A stretch of DNA of 5,247 bases, from contig JALVEX010000051.1 of the NCBI GenBank assembly GCA_027030435.1, positions 1 to 5,247 on the forward strand, given 5' to 3'. A program made the translations under genes and the position numbers. Shown piece by piece: positions 1 through 5,247 of this stretch (positions are counted from its first letter, which is position 1; every line of letters begins with the position of its first letter). The notes under the pieces are model-generated. The model saw only the letters and a list, made by a program, of their open reading frames with translations. It was not told the DNA's origin and ran no database searches. Origin of the DNA: Paracoccaceae bacterium (lineage in GTDB: Bacteria; Pseudomonadota; Alphaproteobacteria; Rhodobacterales; Rhodobacteraceae).

Positions 1-66
1 TGCGAAAATCGGCATCAGGCTGAAATCTGCGGCAGCGCGTTCCTGCGCGTTGGTCATGGTATTCAT
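1..66 (-). CDS. N-terminal fragment of a cobalamin-riboswitch-controlled gene (product unknown)
   Basis: Only the first 22 codons are inside the window; the reading frame is open to the left edge and reads MNTMTNAQERAAADFSLMPI followed by FA. The start at 66 is supported by a strong ribosome binding site, AAGGAG at 79-74, seven bases upstream. A second Met at codon 4 is a less well-placed alternative. The leader upstream contains a cobalamin riboswitch, so by established knowledge of this RNA class the gene is probably for cobalamin or cobalt uptake, corrinoid biosynthesis, or a B12-independent substitute enzyme, repressed when cobalamin is plentiful. The visible residues match no family I can name. 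I see no clear signal peptide, although the stretch ending in SLMPIFA could begin a hydrophobic segment. The existence of the gene is well supported; its function is inferred only from the riboswitch. Confidence 0.75.
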   Translation of the reverse strand, partial: MNTMTNAQERAAADFSLMPIFA

Positions 67-81
67 GTTGCATCTCCTTTT

Positions 82-99
82 CCTGTCACACCCGACAGG
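82..99 (-). promoter_or_regulatory. Hairpin between riboswitch and ribosome binding site (candidate expression platform)
   Basis: In the minus-strand RNA, CCTGTC and GACAGG form a 6-bp stem around a GGGTGT loop. The stem ends three bases before the AAGGAG ribosome binding site of the downstream gene. In class I cobalamin riboswitches a hairpin downstream of the aptamer (P13) docks by loop-loop pairing with L5. Here the loop contains GGGT and the putative L5 region contains ACCC twice (240-237 and 235-232), so such a contact is possible. There is no U-tract after the stem, so control of translation initiation seems more likely than termination. The hairpin is seen directly; its role is inferred. 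Confidence 0.5.
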
Positions 100-113
100 G
101 GTTGCGGTTCATA

Positions 114-300
114 CAAGGCCGGTCTCCTGGCTTGCGGCATGAAGCGCGCTGCCGCCTTCCCGGAGGGCCCGGTGGCAAATGGCAGGCGCAAGCCGCTTAC
201 AGTCGCGGGGGCGGCTGCGGCATCGGGCCCCGGGTTGGGTCACCCTCACCGCATTCCCAGTTTCATCCCATGGCGCTTTGCGCCGTGGCGGGAAACCTTG
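114..300 (-). promoter_or_regulatory. Cobalamin riboswitch aptamer (class I, AdoCbl type)
   Basis: Read on the minus strand, this 187-base element has the ordered conserved blocks of the cobalamin riboswitch. The 5' strand of P1 is CAAGG (300-296), pairing with CCTTG at the 3' end (118-114). Next come GGTTTCCCGCC, then CTGGGAATGCGGTG, the B12-core segment CCCGCGACTGTAAGCGG (about 212-196), a CCGGGAAGGC block, and finally the diagnostic B12 box CAAGCCAGGAGACCGGCC (134-117). The length is typical of the family. It lies in the leader of the truncated minus-strand gene whose start is at 66. By analogy with btuB-type leaders, adenosylcobalamin binding should reduce expression. The loop between TGCGG and the matching TGCCGCA is longer than usual and GC-rich. 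Confidence 0.93.
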
Positions 301-307
301 CGCTCCC

Positions 308-337
308 CTTTTGCCGTCTTTCATGCGCTCTGGTCAA
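308..337 (-). promoter_or_regulatory. Weak candidate promoter for the riboswitch transcript
   Basis: On the minus strand a good -35-like hexamer, TTGACC (337-332), is followed after 18 bases by CAAAAG (313-308), which matches the -10 consensus at only three positions. The predicted start would fall at about 301-304, right at the first base of the riboswitch P1 stem, which is the main reason to list it. The -10 is poor, so this is a tentative placement. Confidence 0.3.
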
Positions 338-409
338 GGCGAATTGCGACGCACCCGGCCCCTTTCGCGAAGGGAAATCCGGTGATCCAGAGTTAAATAC
401 GCAAGATGT

Positions 410-418
410 TGTGGATAA
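410..418 (-). promoter_or_regulatory. Consensus DnaA box
   Basis: The sequence TGTGGATAA on the plus strand is the exact reverse complement of the consensus DnaA box TTATCCACA. It is the only one I noticed in this intergenic region. It lies 35 bases upstream of the candidate smc -35 hexamer. A single box is not an origin of replication. It could be a DnaA-dependent regulatory site linking smc expression to replication, or chance. Confidence 0.45.
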
Positions 419-430
419 CTTGGCAATTTT

Positions 431-445
431 CCCCAGATCATGGGG
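431..445 (+). repeat. Short inverted repeat upstream of the smc -35 candidate
   Basis: CCCCA and TGGGG form two 5-base arms around GATCA. The element sits between the DnaA box and the TTGACA hexamer at 453, a position where an operator could act. It is short enough to be chance, and no U-tract follows it, so it is not a terminator on the plus strand. Confidence 0.3.
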
Positions 446-452
446 CATATCG

Positions 453-482
453 TTGACATACGCCCTCCCGCAGGGGAATCCT
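453..482 (+). promoter_or_regulatory. Candidate promoter of smc
   Basis: A perfect -35 hexamer TTGACA (453-458) is followed after 17 or 18 bases by GAATCC or AATCCT (476-482), which match the -10 consensus poorly. Transcription would begin near 489, leaving a leader of about 28 bases before the smc GTG. The -35 and the location are convincing; the -10 is not. Confidence 0.4.
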
Positions 483-494
483 TGGCCAAACGGG

Positions 495-522
495 AATCAG
501 TGCAGGCAGGCAATCAGTGCAG
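495..522 (+). repeat. 11-bp direct repeat spanning the smc start codon
   Basis: AATCAGTGCAG occurs at 495-505 and again at 512-522, a 17-base period. The GTG start of smc (517-519) lies in the second copy. The first copy has a GTG at 500-502 that is out of frame with smc because 17 is not a multiple of three. The second copy replaces any good Shine-Dalgarno motif; only GGCAGG (505-510) is available. It looks like a small tandem duplication at the translation start. Confidence 0.6.
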
Positions 523-3500
523 TTCACCAGGCTCCGCCTCAATGGCTTCAAAAGCTTCGTTGACCCGACCGATCTCGTGATCGCGCCGGGGCTTACGGGG
601 ATTGTGGGGCCAAATGGATGCGGCAAGTCGAATCTCCTGGAGGCGCTGCGCTGGGTGATGGGCGAAAACCGCCCCAAGGCGATGCGCGGCGGGGGTATGG
701 AGGATGTGATCTTCGCTGGTGCCGCCACGCGGCCGGCGCGCAACTTTGCCGAAGTAAGCCTTCTGATCGACAACAGCGATCGCCTTGCGCCCGCGGGCTT
801 CAACGACAGCGACATCATCGAGATCGTGCGCCGCATCACCCGCGATGCGGGCTCTGCCTACAAGGTGAACGGCAAGGATGTGCGGGCGCGCGACGTGCAG
901 ATGCTGTTTGCCGATGCCTCGACCGGCGCCCATTCGCCGGCCCTGGTGCGCCAGGGGCAGATCGCGGAGCTGATCAACGCCAAGCCCAAGGCCCGCCGCC
1001 GGATCCTGGAAGAGGCGGCCGGCATCTCGGGGCTCTATCAGCGCCGTCACGAGGCCGAGCTGAAGCTGAAGGGCACGGAGGCCAATCTGGCCCGCGTCGA
1101 GGATGTGATCGAACAGCTTGCCAGCCAGCTTTCCCAGCTTGCCCGCCAGGCCCGTCAGGCGGCGCGTTACCGCGCGATCGGCGATGATCTTCGCAAGGCG
1201 GAGGGAATGCTTCTCTATCGCCGCTGGAAGGAGGCCGATGAAGCCCGCATGGCGGCGGAAGCCGAGCTTGTCGAGCGCACCAGGGAAGCCGCAAGCGCCG
1301 AGGCGGCGGCGCGCGAGGCTTCAAGGGCCCGCGAGGAGGCGGAGGAGAAATTGCCGCCACTGCGCGAGGAAGAGGCGATCGCCGCGGCCATCGTGCAGCG
1401 CCTCACCGTGCAGCGCGATGCGCTTGCCGAGCAGGAAACCCGGGCACAGGAGAGGATCGAGGCCCTGAAGGCCCGCATCGAGCAGCTCGGGCGCGATATT
1501 TCCCGCGAAACGGGCCTCAACAAGGATGCGGGCGAAACGATCGAGCGGCTGGAGTGGGAGCTGGCCCAGATCGAAAAGGCGAGCGAAGGCCACGAGGCGC
1601 GGCTTGCTGAGGCGGCCGAGGCTGCCGCGGAGGCGGCGCGTATCCTGCAGGAGCGGGAAGCGGCGCTGAGCCAGATGCAGGAGGATGTCGCCCGCCTTTC
1701 TGCACGCCATCAATCGGCCCTTCGCCTGGCAGAAGACAGCCGCAAGACGCTCGAAAGGAGCGAAGCCGCGGCCGAGGCGGCGCGCAATGCGGTATCAGAG
1801 GCGAGGGCGGCGCTCGAGGGCGCCGAGCGGGGGATGGCGCAAGCGTCGGAGGATGTCGAGCGGGCCCGGGCGGAAGCGGAGGCGGCCGAAGCGGCGCTCG
1901 TGGCCGCCGATGAAGCGCGCGCCGAAGCCCAGGCAAGGGAGGCCGCGGCGCGTGCCGAGCGTTCCGAGGCCGAGGGCGAGGCCAGCGCCCTGCGCGCCGA
2001 GGTGGCGGCGCTTGCGAAGCTCGTTGAGCGCGATACCGCCGAGGGCGGGCAGGTGCTCGATATGGTCGAGGTGGAACCCGGCTATGAAAAGGCGCTCGGA
2101 GCCGCGCTCGCGGATGATCTGCGCGCACCCGTTGCCGAGGGAGATGCGCCTTCGGGCTGGGTCCGGCTTGGTGGCTATGAAAGGCCGCAGCCGCTTCCGG
2201 AGGGCGTGGCCGCGCTCAACAGCCATGTGAATATCCCGGATGTGCTGGCGCGGCGCATGGCGCAGGTGGGCCTTGTGGCACGCGAGGAAGGCGCGCGGCT
2301 GCAAAAGAGCCTGCTGCCCGGCCAGCGCCTAGTGAGCATGATGGGCGATCTCTGGCGGTGGGACGGCTTTCGCGCCGCGGCCGAGGATGCGCCTTCGGCC
2401 GCGGCGCTGCGCCTGCAGCAGCTCAATCGGCTCGTGGCGCTGAAGCGCGATCTCGAAGAGGCCGAGGCACGGGCCGAAGGTGCCGCGCGGGCCCATGAGC
2501 TGCTGAAGGAGGAGCTTTCCCGGCGCACGCAGGAGGACCATGCCGCCCGCGAACGCCGACGTCTCGCCGATCAGGCGCTGACGGAAGCGAGCCGCGCCCT
2601 CACACGCGCCGAATCGGAGAAAAGCCTTCTCGCCGGCAAGCTCGAAAGCCTCCAGCTTTCCGTGGCCCGCCATGAGGAAGAGGCGATGGCCGCCCGCACC
2701 CGCCTCAGGGAAGCCGAGGATGCGCTGGCGGAACTGGGCGATGTGGAGGCGGCGCGCGCCGAGGTCGAGGATGTGAAGATGACGGTCGAGGCCGCGCGCA
2801 TGACAATGATGGCAAAGCGTTCGGCCCATGATGAATTGCGCCGTGAAGGCGATGCGCGGATGAAACGGCGCCAGGAGATCACGAAGGAAATCAGCGGCTG
2901 GCGCCTGCGGCTCGAAAACGCCGGCAAACGCATCGCCGAGCTCGAGGCGCGCAAGGCCGAAGCCGAAGAAGAACTGAAGCAGGCCCGGGCCGCGCCGCAG
3001 GAAATCGCGGCAAAGCGCGATGAACTGGCAACGGCAATACGCGAAGCCGAGGCGCGCCTTGCCGAAGCTTCCGACAAGCTCTCTGCGGCCGAAACGGCGC
3101 GCCGAAGCGCCGTGGATCACGAGCGTGAGGCCGAGCGCAAGGCCAGTGAAGCCCGTGAGGCCCGCGCCCGCGCCGAGGCCCGCGCCGAGGCTGCCCGCGA
3201 AACCGTGGCCCTTGCCGCGGAGCGTATCGAAGAGGAGCTGGAAACAAGCCCGGCCGATCTCATCGAAACGCTCGGCACCGATCCCGAAAGGATGCCGAAC
3301 GCCGAGGCGCTGGAAGCGGAAGTGAACCGCCTCAAACGCCAGCGCGATGCGCTCGGGGCGGTGAACCTTCGCGCCGAGGAAGATGCCCGCGAGGTGCAGG
3401 AAGAGCATGACAACCTGCTCGCCGAGAAGCTCGATCTGGAAGAGGCGATCAAGAAGCTGCGCGCCGGCATCGCCGGGCTCAACAGGGAAGGCCGCGAGCG

Positions 3501-3972
3501 GCTTCTCACGGCCTTCGAGCAGGTCAACACGAATTTCGCGCTGCTTTTCACGCACCTCTTCGGTGGCGGCGAGGCCAAGCTCGTGCTGGTGGAAAGCGAT
3601 GATCCGCTGGAGGCGGGGCTTGAAATCATGTGCCAGCCGCCGGGCAAGAAGCTCTCGACCCTGAGCCTCCTTTCAGGCGGCGAGCAGACCCTCACCGCCC
3701 TTGCCCTCATCTTCGCCGTGTTTCTCGCCAATCCCGCACCGATCTGCGTGCTCGACGAGGTCGATGCGCCGCTTGACGATGCCAATGTCACCCGCTTCTG
3801 CGACATGCTCGATGAAATGACCCGGCGTACGGATACCCGCTTCCTGATCATTACGCACCATGCGGTAACGATGGCCCGCATGGATCGCCTGTTTGGCGTC
3901 ACCATGGCCGAACAGGGCGTGAGCCAGCTTGTGAGCGTTGATCTCAAGCAGGCCGAAAGGATGGTCGCCTGA
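517..3972 (+). CDS. smc: Chromosome segregation/condensation ATPase Smc
   Basis: This 1151-residue protein is a complete bacterial Smc, the ATPase of the Smc-ScpAB condensin complex that organises and helps segregate the chromosome in the cytoplasm. The N-terminal head has Walker A GPNGCGKS at 31-38, the RGGGMEDVIF motif from Arg57, and VRQGQI with the Q-loop at 144-149. A long Ala/Glu/Arg-rich coiled coil runs from about 170 to 500, followed by a short hinge at about 505-630 containing PGYEKALGAALADDL, and a returning coil to about 945. The C-terminal head has signature LLSGGEQ at 1051-1057, Walker B ICVLDE with Asp1080 and Glu1081, a D-loop, and the switch histidine in IITHH (His1114). No key residue is missing. 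The GTG start is chosen because MQFTRLRLNGFKSF is where alphaproteobacterial Smc proteins begin; the ribosome binding site is weak. No scpA or scpB is in view, and no terminator follows. Confidence 0.97.
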   Translation: MQFTRLRLNGFKSFVDPTDLVIAPGLTGIVGPNGCGKSNLLEALRWVMGENRPKAMRGGGMEDVIFAGAATRPARNFAEVSLLIDNSDRLAPAGFNDSDIIEIVRRITRDAGSAYKVNGKDVRARDVQMLFADASTGAHSPALVRQGQIAELINAKPKARRRILEEAAGISGLYQRRHEAELKLKGTEANLARVEDVIEQLASQLSQLARQARQAARYRAIGDDLRKAEGMLLYRRWKEADEARMAAEAELVERTREAASAEAAAREASRAREEAEEKLPPLREEEAIAAAIVQRLTVQRDALAEQETRAQERIEALKARIEQLGRDISRETGLNKDAGETIERLEWELAQIEKASEGHEARLAEAAEAAAEAARILQEREAALSQMQEDVARLSARHQSALRLAEDSRKTLERSEAAAEAARNAVSEARAALEGAERGMAQASEDVERARAEAEAAEAALVAADEARAEAQAREAAARAERSEAEGEASALRAEVAALAKLVERDTAEGGQVLDMVEVEPGYEKALGAALADDLRAPVAEGDAPSGWVRLGGYERPQPLPEGVAALNSHVNIPDVLARRMAQVGLVAREEGARLQKSLLPGQRLVSMMGDLWRWDGFRAAAEDAPSAAALRLQQLNRLVALKRDLEEAEARAEGAARAHELLKEELSRRTQEDHAARERRRLADQALTEASRALTRAESEKSLLAGKLESLQLSVARHEEEAMAARTRLREAEDALAELGDVEAARAEVEDVKMTVEAARMTMMAKRSAHDELRREGDARMKRRQEITKEISGWRLRLENAGKRIAELEARKAEAEEELKQARAAPQEIAAKRDELATAIREAEARLAEASDKLSAAETARRSAVDHEREAERKASEAREARARAEARAEAARETVALAAERIEEELETSPADLIETLGTDPERMPNAEALEAEVNRLKRQRDALGAVNLRAEEDAREVQEEHDNLLAEKLDLEEAIKKLRAGIAGLNREGRERLLTAFEQVNTNFALLFTHLFGGGEAKLVLVESDDPLEAGLEIMCQPPGKKLSTLSLLSGGEQTLTALALIFAVFLANPAPICVLDEVDAPLDDANVTRFCDMLDEMTRRTDTRFLIITHHAVTMARMDRLFGVTMAEQGVSQLVSVDLKQAERMVA

Positions 3973-4056
3973 TCGCGTATCGTTTGAAATTGACCAGGCT
4001 GCAAAAGGATGTTCTTCTGCATCGTGTAAATCAATTTCTAGCGAGGGAATGAAAAA

Positions 4057-4536
4057 ATGAATGTTTCGAAGGGTACCAGGCTGATTTGTTGTGCGGCATT
4101 GCTTTCCGGCTGGGCGGGCATCGCCGGCGCTCAGGTTTTGGCGAATGATCCCGCCGGCATCCTCAAGCGCCTCCAGAATTACGGCTATCCGGCCACCATG
4201 GCGACCGACAGCCAGGGCGATCCGAAGATCGAAACCCGTGTTTCGGATACCCAGTTCAGCGTCTATTTCTATGGCTGTGACGACAATCACGCCAATTGCA
4301 CGGCAATCCAGTTCGGTGCCGGCTACGATCTCAAGAACGGCATCTCTGCCCTCAAGATCAACGAATGGAATCGCGATCAGCGTTTCGCCAAGGCCTATAT
4401 CGACGATGAAAGCGATCCCTTTCTGGAAATGGATGTGAACCTGGCCGCCGACGGGGTGGGCGAGAAGAACTTCGAGGATACTGTGGAGATCTGGCGCAAG
4501 CAGGTTGAGAGCTTCGAAGATTATATCGACTGGTAG
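4057..4536 (+). CDS. Exported YbjN-domain protein
   Basis: The 159-residue product starts with a basic n-region and hydrophobic core (RLICCAALLSGWAGIAGA), with a likely signal peptidase I site after Ala25 (AGA-QV), so it should be periplasmic. There is no lipobox before Cys11 or Cys12. The rest resembles the YbjN family (putative sensory transduction regulators): an N-terminal helix, a GYPATMATDSQGDPKIETRV segment, beta-rich FSVYFYGC, and the typical INEWN (101-105) followed by RFAKAYIDDESDPFLEMDVNL (109-129). Cys74 and Cys81 could form a disulfide after export. The biochemical role of this family is poorly known and I do not assign one. The start has GAGGGA at 4043-4048, nine bases or so upstream. 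It lies 84 bp after smc in the same direction and may have its own promoter, since the gap is AT-richer and contains TTGACC at 3990-3995, but no good -10 is visible. A strong terminator follows. Confidence 0.88.
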   Translation: MNVSKGTRLICCAALLSGWAGIAGAQVLANDPAGILKRLQNYGYPATMATDSQGDPKIETRVSDTQFSVYFYGCDDNHANCTAIQFGAGYDLKNGISALKINEWNRDQRFAKAYIDDESDPFLEMDVNLAADGVGEKNFEDTVEIWRKQVESFEDYIDW

Positions 4537-4562
4537 CTAGTCGACGATCCCAAATGAGATAA

Positions 4563-4597
4563 GGGCCGCGCCCTTGCGGGTGCGGCCCCTGTTTTTT
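4563..4597 (+). terminator. Intrinsic terminator after the YbjN-domain gene
   Basis: GGGCCGCGCCC (4563-4573) pairs with GGGTGCGGCCC (4578-4588) around a TTGC tetraloop. The 11-bp stem has a single G-U wobble in the plus-strand RNA. CTG and then six T follow at 4592-4597. It is 26 bp after the YbjN-domain stop codon and ends that transcript. On the opposite strand the same hairpin is 26 bases after the left pilin stop, but there the wobble becomes an A-C mismatch and only CCCTTATCTC follows, so it should be a weak terminator in that direction. Confidence 0.9.
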
Positions 4598-4614
4598 CGG
4601 CTCGCGGATGCGGA

Positions 4615-4794
4615 TCAGTTCACCGAAACGCTGCCAACGGCCTGCGAGATCTTGGTGCCGAGCGCGTCGGTGGAGCTGCGCACGCTCGCCACGACGGCGA
4701 TGCCCATGCCCACGATGGCGGCGGTCAGAACCACCCAGTCAACGGTCACGGCGCCGGATTCGTCACGGGCGAAATTCTTGATCAGGTTCAGCAT
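4615..4794 (-). CDS. Flp/Tad-type (type IVb) prepilin-like protein, left copy
   Basis: The 59-residue product has the layout of Flp prepilins: a short charged leader MLNLIKNFARDESG, a likely TadV/prepilin-peptidase cleavage after Gly14, then a hydrophobic helix AVTVDWVVLTAAIVGMGIAVVASV (15-38) and a short polar tail ending QAVGSVSVN. After cleavage the mature peptide would be 45 residues. Known Flp pilins have Glu-Tyr at mature positions 5-6; this one has Asp19-Trp20. Such VDW proteins are common small Flp-like proteins in alphaproteobacteria, and their assembly into Tad pili is inferred, not shown here. The start at 4794 has GGAAAG just upstream (about 4806-4801). An in-frame extension to 4917 would add 41 residues in front of the leader and lacks support. 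It converges on the YbjN-domain gene, 78 bp away. A CtrA-type site lies 136 bp upstream. Confidence 0.88.
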   Translation of the reverse strand: MLNLIKNFARDESGAVTVDWVVLTAAIVGMGIAVVASVRSSTDALGTKISQAVGSVSVN

Positions 4795-4869
4795 TGTCTT
4801 TCCTTTCAGTGGTCTTGCATTCACTTGCGTTGATCTCTCACCAGGCGATCCCTGCCGCCTCGGTATGAG

Positions 4870-4898
4870 CCTATATGGCCACCGGATTCGGGCGCGAA
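4870..4898 (-). promoter_or_regulatory. Weak candidate core promoter of the left pilin gene
   Basis: On the minus strand TTCGCG (4898-4893) and TATAGG (4875-4870) are separated by 17 bases. They match the sigma-70 consensus at three and four positions. The predicted start near 4863 gives a leader of about 68 bases. The CtrA-type site would then sit upstream of the -35. An alternative promoter overlapping the CtrA site, as in Caulobacter, cannot be excluded. Confidence 0.3.
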
Positions 4899-4929
4899 TT
4901 TGGCAGGCGCAGAACAATTTCTGGAAAAT

Positions 4930-4945
4930 GTTAATGCAATATTAA
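4930..4945 (-). promoter_or_regulatory. CtrA-type binding site upstream of the left pilin
   Basis: The minus strand reads TTAATATTGCATTAAC, an exact match to the CtrA consensus TTAA-N7-TTAAC. It lies in a short AT-rich patch within GC-rich DNA, between the two pilin genes and 136 bp before the left pilin start codon. CtrA is the cell-cycle response regulator of alphaproteobacteria and is known to activate pilA in Caulobacter crescentus, so the position makes biological sense. Binding itself is inferred. Confidence 0.7.
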
Positions 4946-5010
4946 GGCCTCGGAAGCGGCGGCCGGCGCCGGTGCCTGGGGCCGGAAGGGAGGGCGGGCA
5001 GGCGCATATG

Positions 5011-5050
5011 AAAAAGGGCCGCGCCCTTGCGGGTGCGGCCCCTGTTTTTT
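5011..5050 (-). terminator. Duplicated intrinsic terminator after the right pilin (bidirectional)
   Basis: The hairpin (5016-5041) is identical to the one at 4563-4588. In the minus direction it lies 26 bases after the right pilin stop and is followed by CCCTTTTTC, so it can end the pilin transcript, although the stem carries an A-C mismatch on that strand. In the plus direction it is followed by six T (5045-5050) and would block transcription running antisense into the pilin. It separates the two pilin genes, so the left one probably needs its own promoter. Confidence 0.8.
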
Positions 5051-5247
5051 CGGCTCGCGGATGCGGATCAGTTCACCGAAACGCTGCCAACGGCCTGCGA
5101 GATCTTGGTGCCGAGCGCGTCGGTCGAGCTGCGCACGCTCGCCACGACGGCGATGCCCAGGCCCACGATCGCGGCGGTCAGAACCACCCAGTCAACGGTC
5201 ACGGCGCCGGATTCGTCACGGGCGAAATTCTTGATCAGGTTCAGCAT
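5014..5247 (-). repeat. 234-bp direct repeat, copy B (terminator plus pilin gene)
   Basis: Second copy of the unit at 4561-4794. The three differences fall at the codons for Ser41 (TCC to TCG), Met30 to Leu, and Ala26 or its neighbour (GCC to GCG, silent). The repeat may continue to the right of the window. Confidence 0.95.
5068..5247 (-). CDS. Flp/Tad-type (type IVb) prepilin-like protein, right copy
   Basis: The complete 59-codon gene runs from an ATG at the last bases of the window to TGA at 5070-5068. The protein is the same as the left copy except Leu30 in place of Met30, inside the hydrophobic helix. The leader MLNLIKNFARDESG, the Asp19-Trp20 pair and the tail are unchanged. Two of the three base differences are silent, which fits a recent duplication with the protein kept intact or homogenised by gene conversion. 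Its ribosome binding site and promoter lie outside the window, so the start is assigned by identity with the left copy, where a ribosome binding site is visible. Function as a pilin subunit or pseudopilin is inferred from family features. No tad assembly gene is in view. Confidence 0.87.
   Translation of the reverse strand: MLNLIKNFARDESGAVTVDWVVLTAAIVGLGIAVVASVRSSTDALGTKISQAVGSVSVN

Larger units (their letters stand above)
4561..4794 (-). repeat. 234-bp direct repeat, copy A (terminator plus pilin gene)
   Basis: This unit matches 5014-5247 base for base at an offset of 453, except for three substitutions, all inside the coding part. The 54 non-coding bases (hairpin, T-run and spacer) are identical. 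Identity stops at the two A bases just before the hairpin on the left. The right limit cannot be determined, because copy B runs to the window end. Confidence 0.95.

Noticed and set aside
360..374. CCCTT/AAGGG hairpin between the riboswitch promoter and the DnaA box
   Set aside because: It has a 5-bp stem without a T-run on either strand, so it is not a terminator, and nothing else supports a function.
482..489. Palindrome TTGGCCAA near the expected smc transcription start
   Set aside because: It is only 8 bases with no second copy or known factor; more likely chance.
102..563. A 153-codon open frame on the plus strand across the riboswitch and the smc start
   Set aside because: It runs antisense through the cobalamin riboswitch and into the smc coding region in another frame, and has no ribosome binding site or family features.
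2329..3555. A 408-codon open frame on the minus strand inside smc
   Set aside because: It lies antisense to a clearly real gene with all Smc motifs. Long antisense open frames are expected in GC-rich DNA with this codon usage, and the translation shows no recognisable domain.
4795..4917. Upstream extension of the left pilin to an ATG at 4917
   Set aside because: The extension would place 41 unrelated residues in front of the short prepilin leader. The ribosome binding site is immediately before 4794, and copy B starts at the same position as far as can be seen.
4574..4945. A 123-codon open frame on the plus strand opposite the left pilin
   Set aside because: It starts inside the terminator hairpin and is antisense to the duplicated pilin, with no recognisable features.
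4963..4972. Perfect 10-bp palindrome CCGGCGCCGG between the pilins
   Set aside because: In GC-rich DNA such palindromes are common. No T-run or partner site was seen to give it a role.
4561..5247. CRISPR array or insertion sequence explaining the direct repeat
   Set aside because: The repeat units are 234 bp and contain a gene and a terminator. There are no short regularly spaced repeats, terminal inverted repeats or transposase.

Overview
The window looks like chromosomal DNA of a GC-rich alphaproteobacterium. The Smc protein has the N-terminus (MQFTRLRLNGFKSF) and short hinge seen in Sphingomonadales and Rhodobacterales. A CtrA-type site and Flp-like pilins carrying the VDW motif fit the same class. 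The sequence does not settle the order.

Left edge (1-516). A minus-strand gene enters from the left, with only its first 22 codons visible. It is preceded by a well-formed class I cobalamin (adenosylcobalamin-type) riboswitch at 114-300 and a possible regulatory hairpin at 82-99, so it is presumably a vitamin B12 or cobalt related gene shut down by cobalamin. The 216 bp between the riboswitch and smc (301-516) is a divergent control region with no gene. It holds weak promoter candidates for both directions, one consensus DnaA box, a small inverted repeat and an 11-bp direct repeat that includes the smc start codon.

Centre (517-3972). One long plus-strand gene encodes a complete chromosome-condensation ATPase, Smc, with both ATPase half-motifs, two coiled-coil arms and a hinge. 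It is followed after 84 bp by a small exported YbjN-family protein (4057-4536), read in the same direction and closed by a strong intrinsic terminator.

Right edge (4561-5247). Two nearly identical 59-codon Flp/Tad-type prepilin genes lie in tandem on the minus strand. Each has the same terminator hairpin behind it. The 234-bp unit (hairpin plus gene) differs at 3 positions between copies, and only one difference changes the protein (M30L). The gap upstream of the left pilin carries a perfect CtrA-type site (TTAA-N7-TTAAC), suggesting cell-cycle control of this pilin as known for pilA in Caulobacter. The window ends exactly at the start codon of the right pilin, so its promoter and any further copies lie outside.

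The groups appear functionally separate: cobalamin-responsive gene, chromosome organisation, an exported YbjN-like protein and surface pilins. The parts most worth a second look are the recent pilin-terminator duplication, the unusual Asp-Trp in place of the usual Glu-Tyr after the prepilin cleavage site, and the CtrA site.
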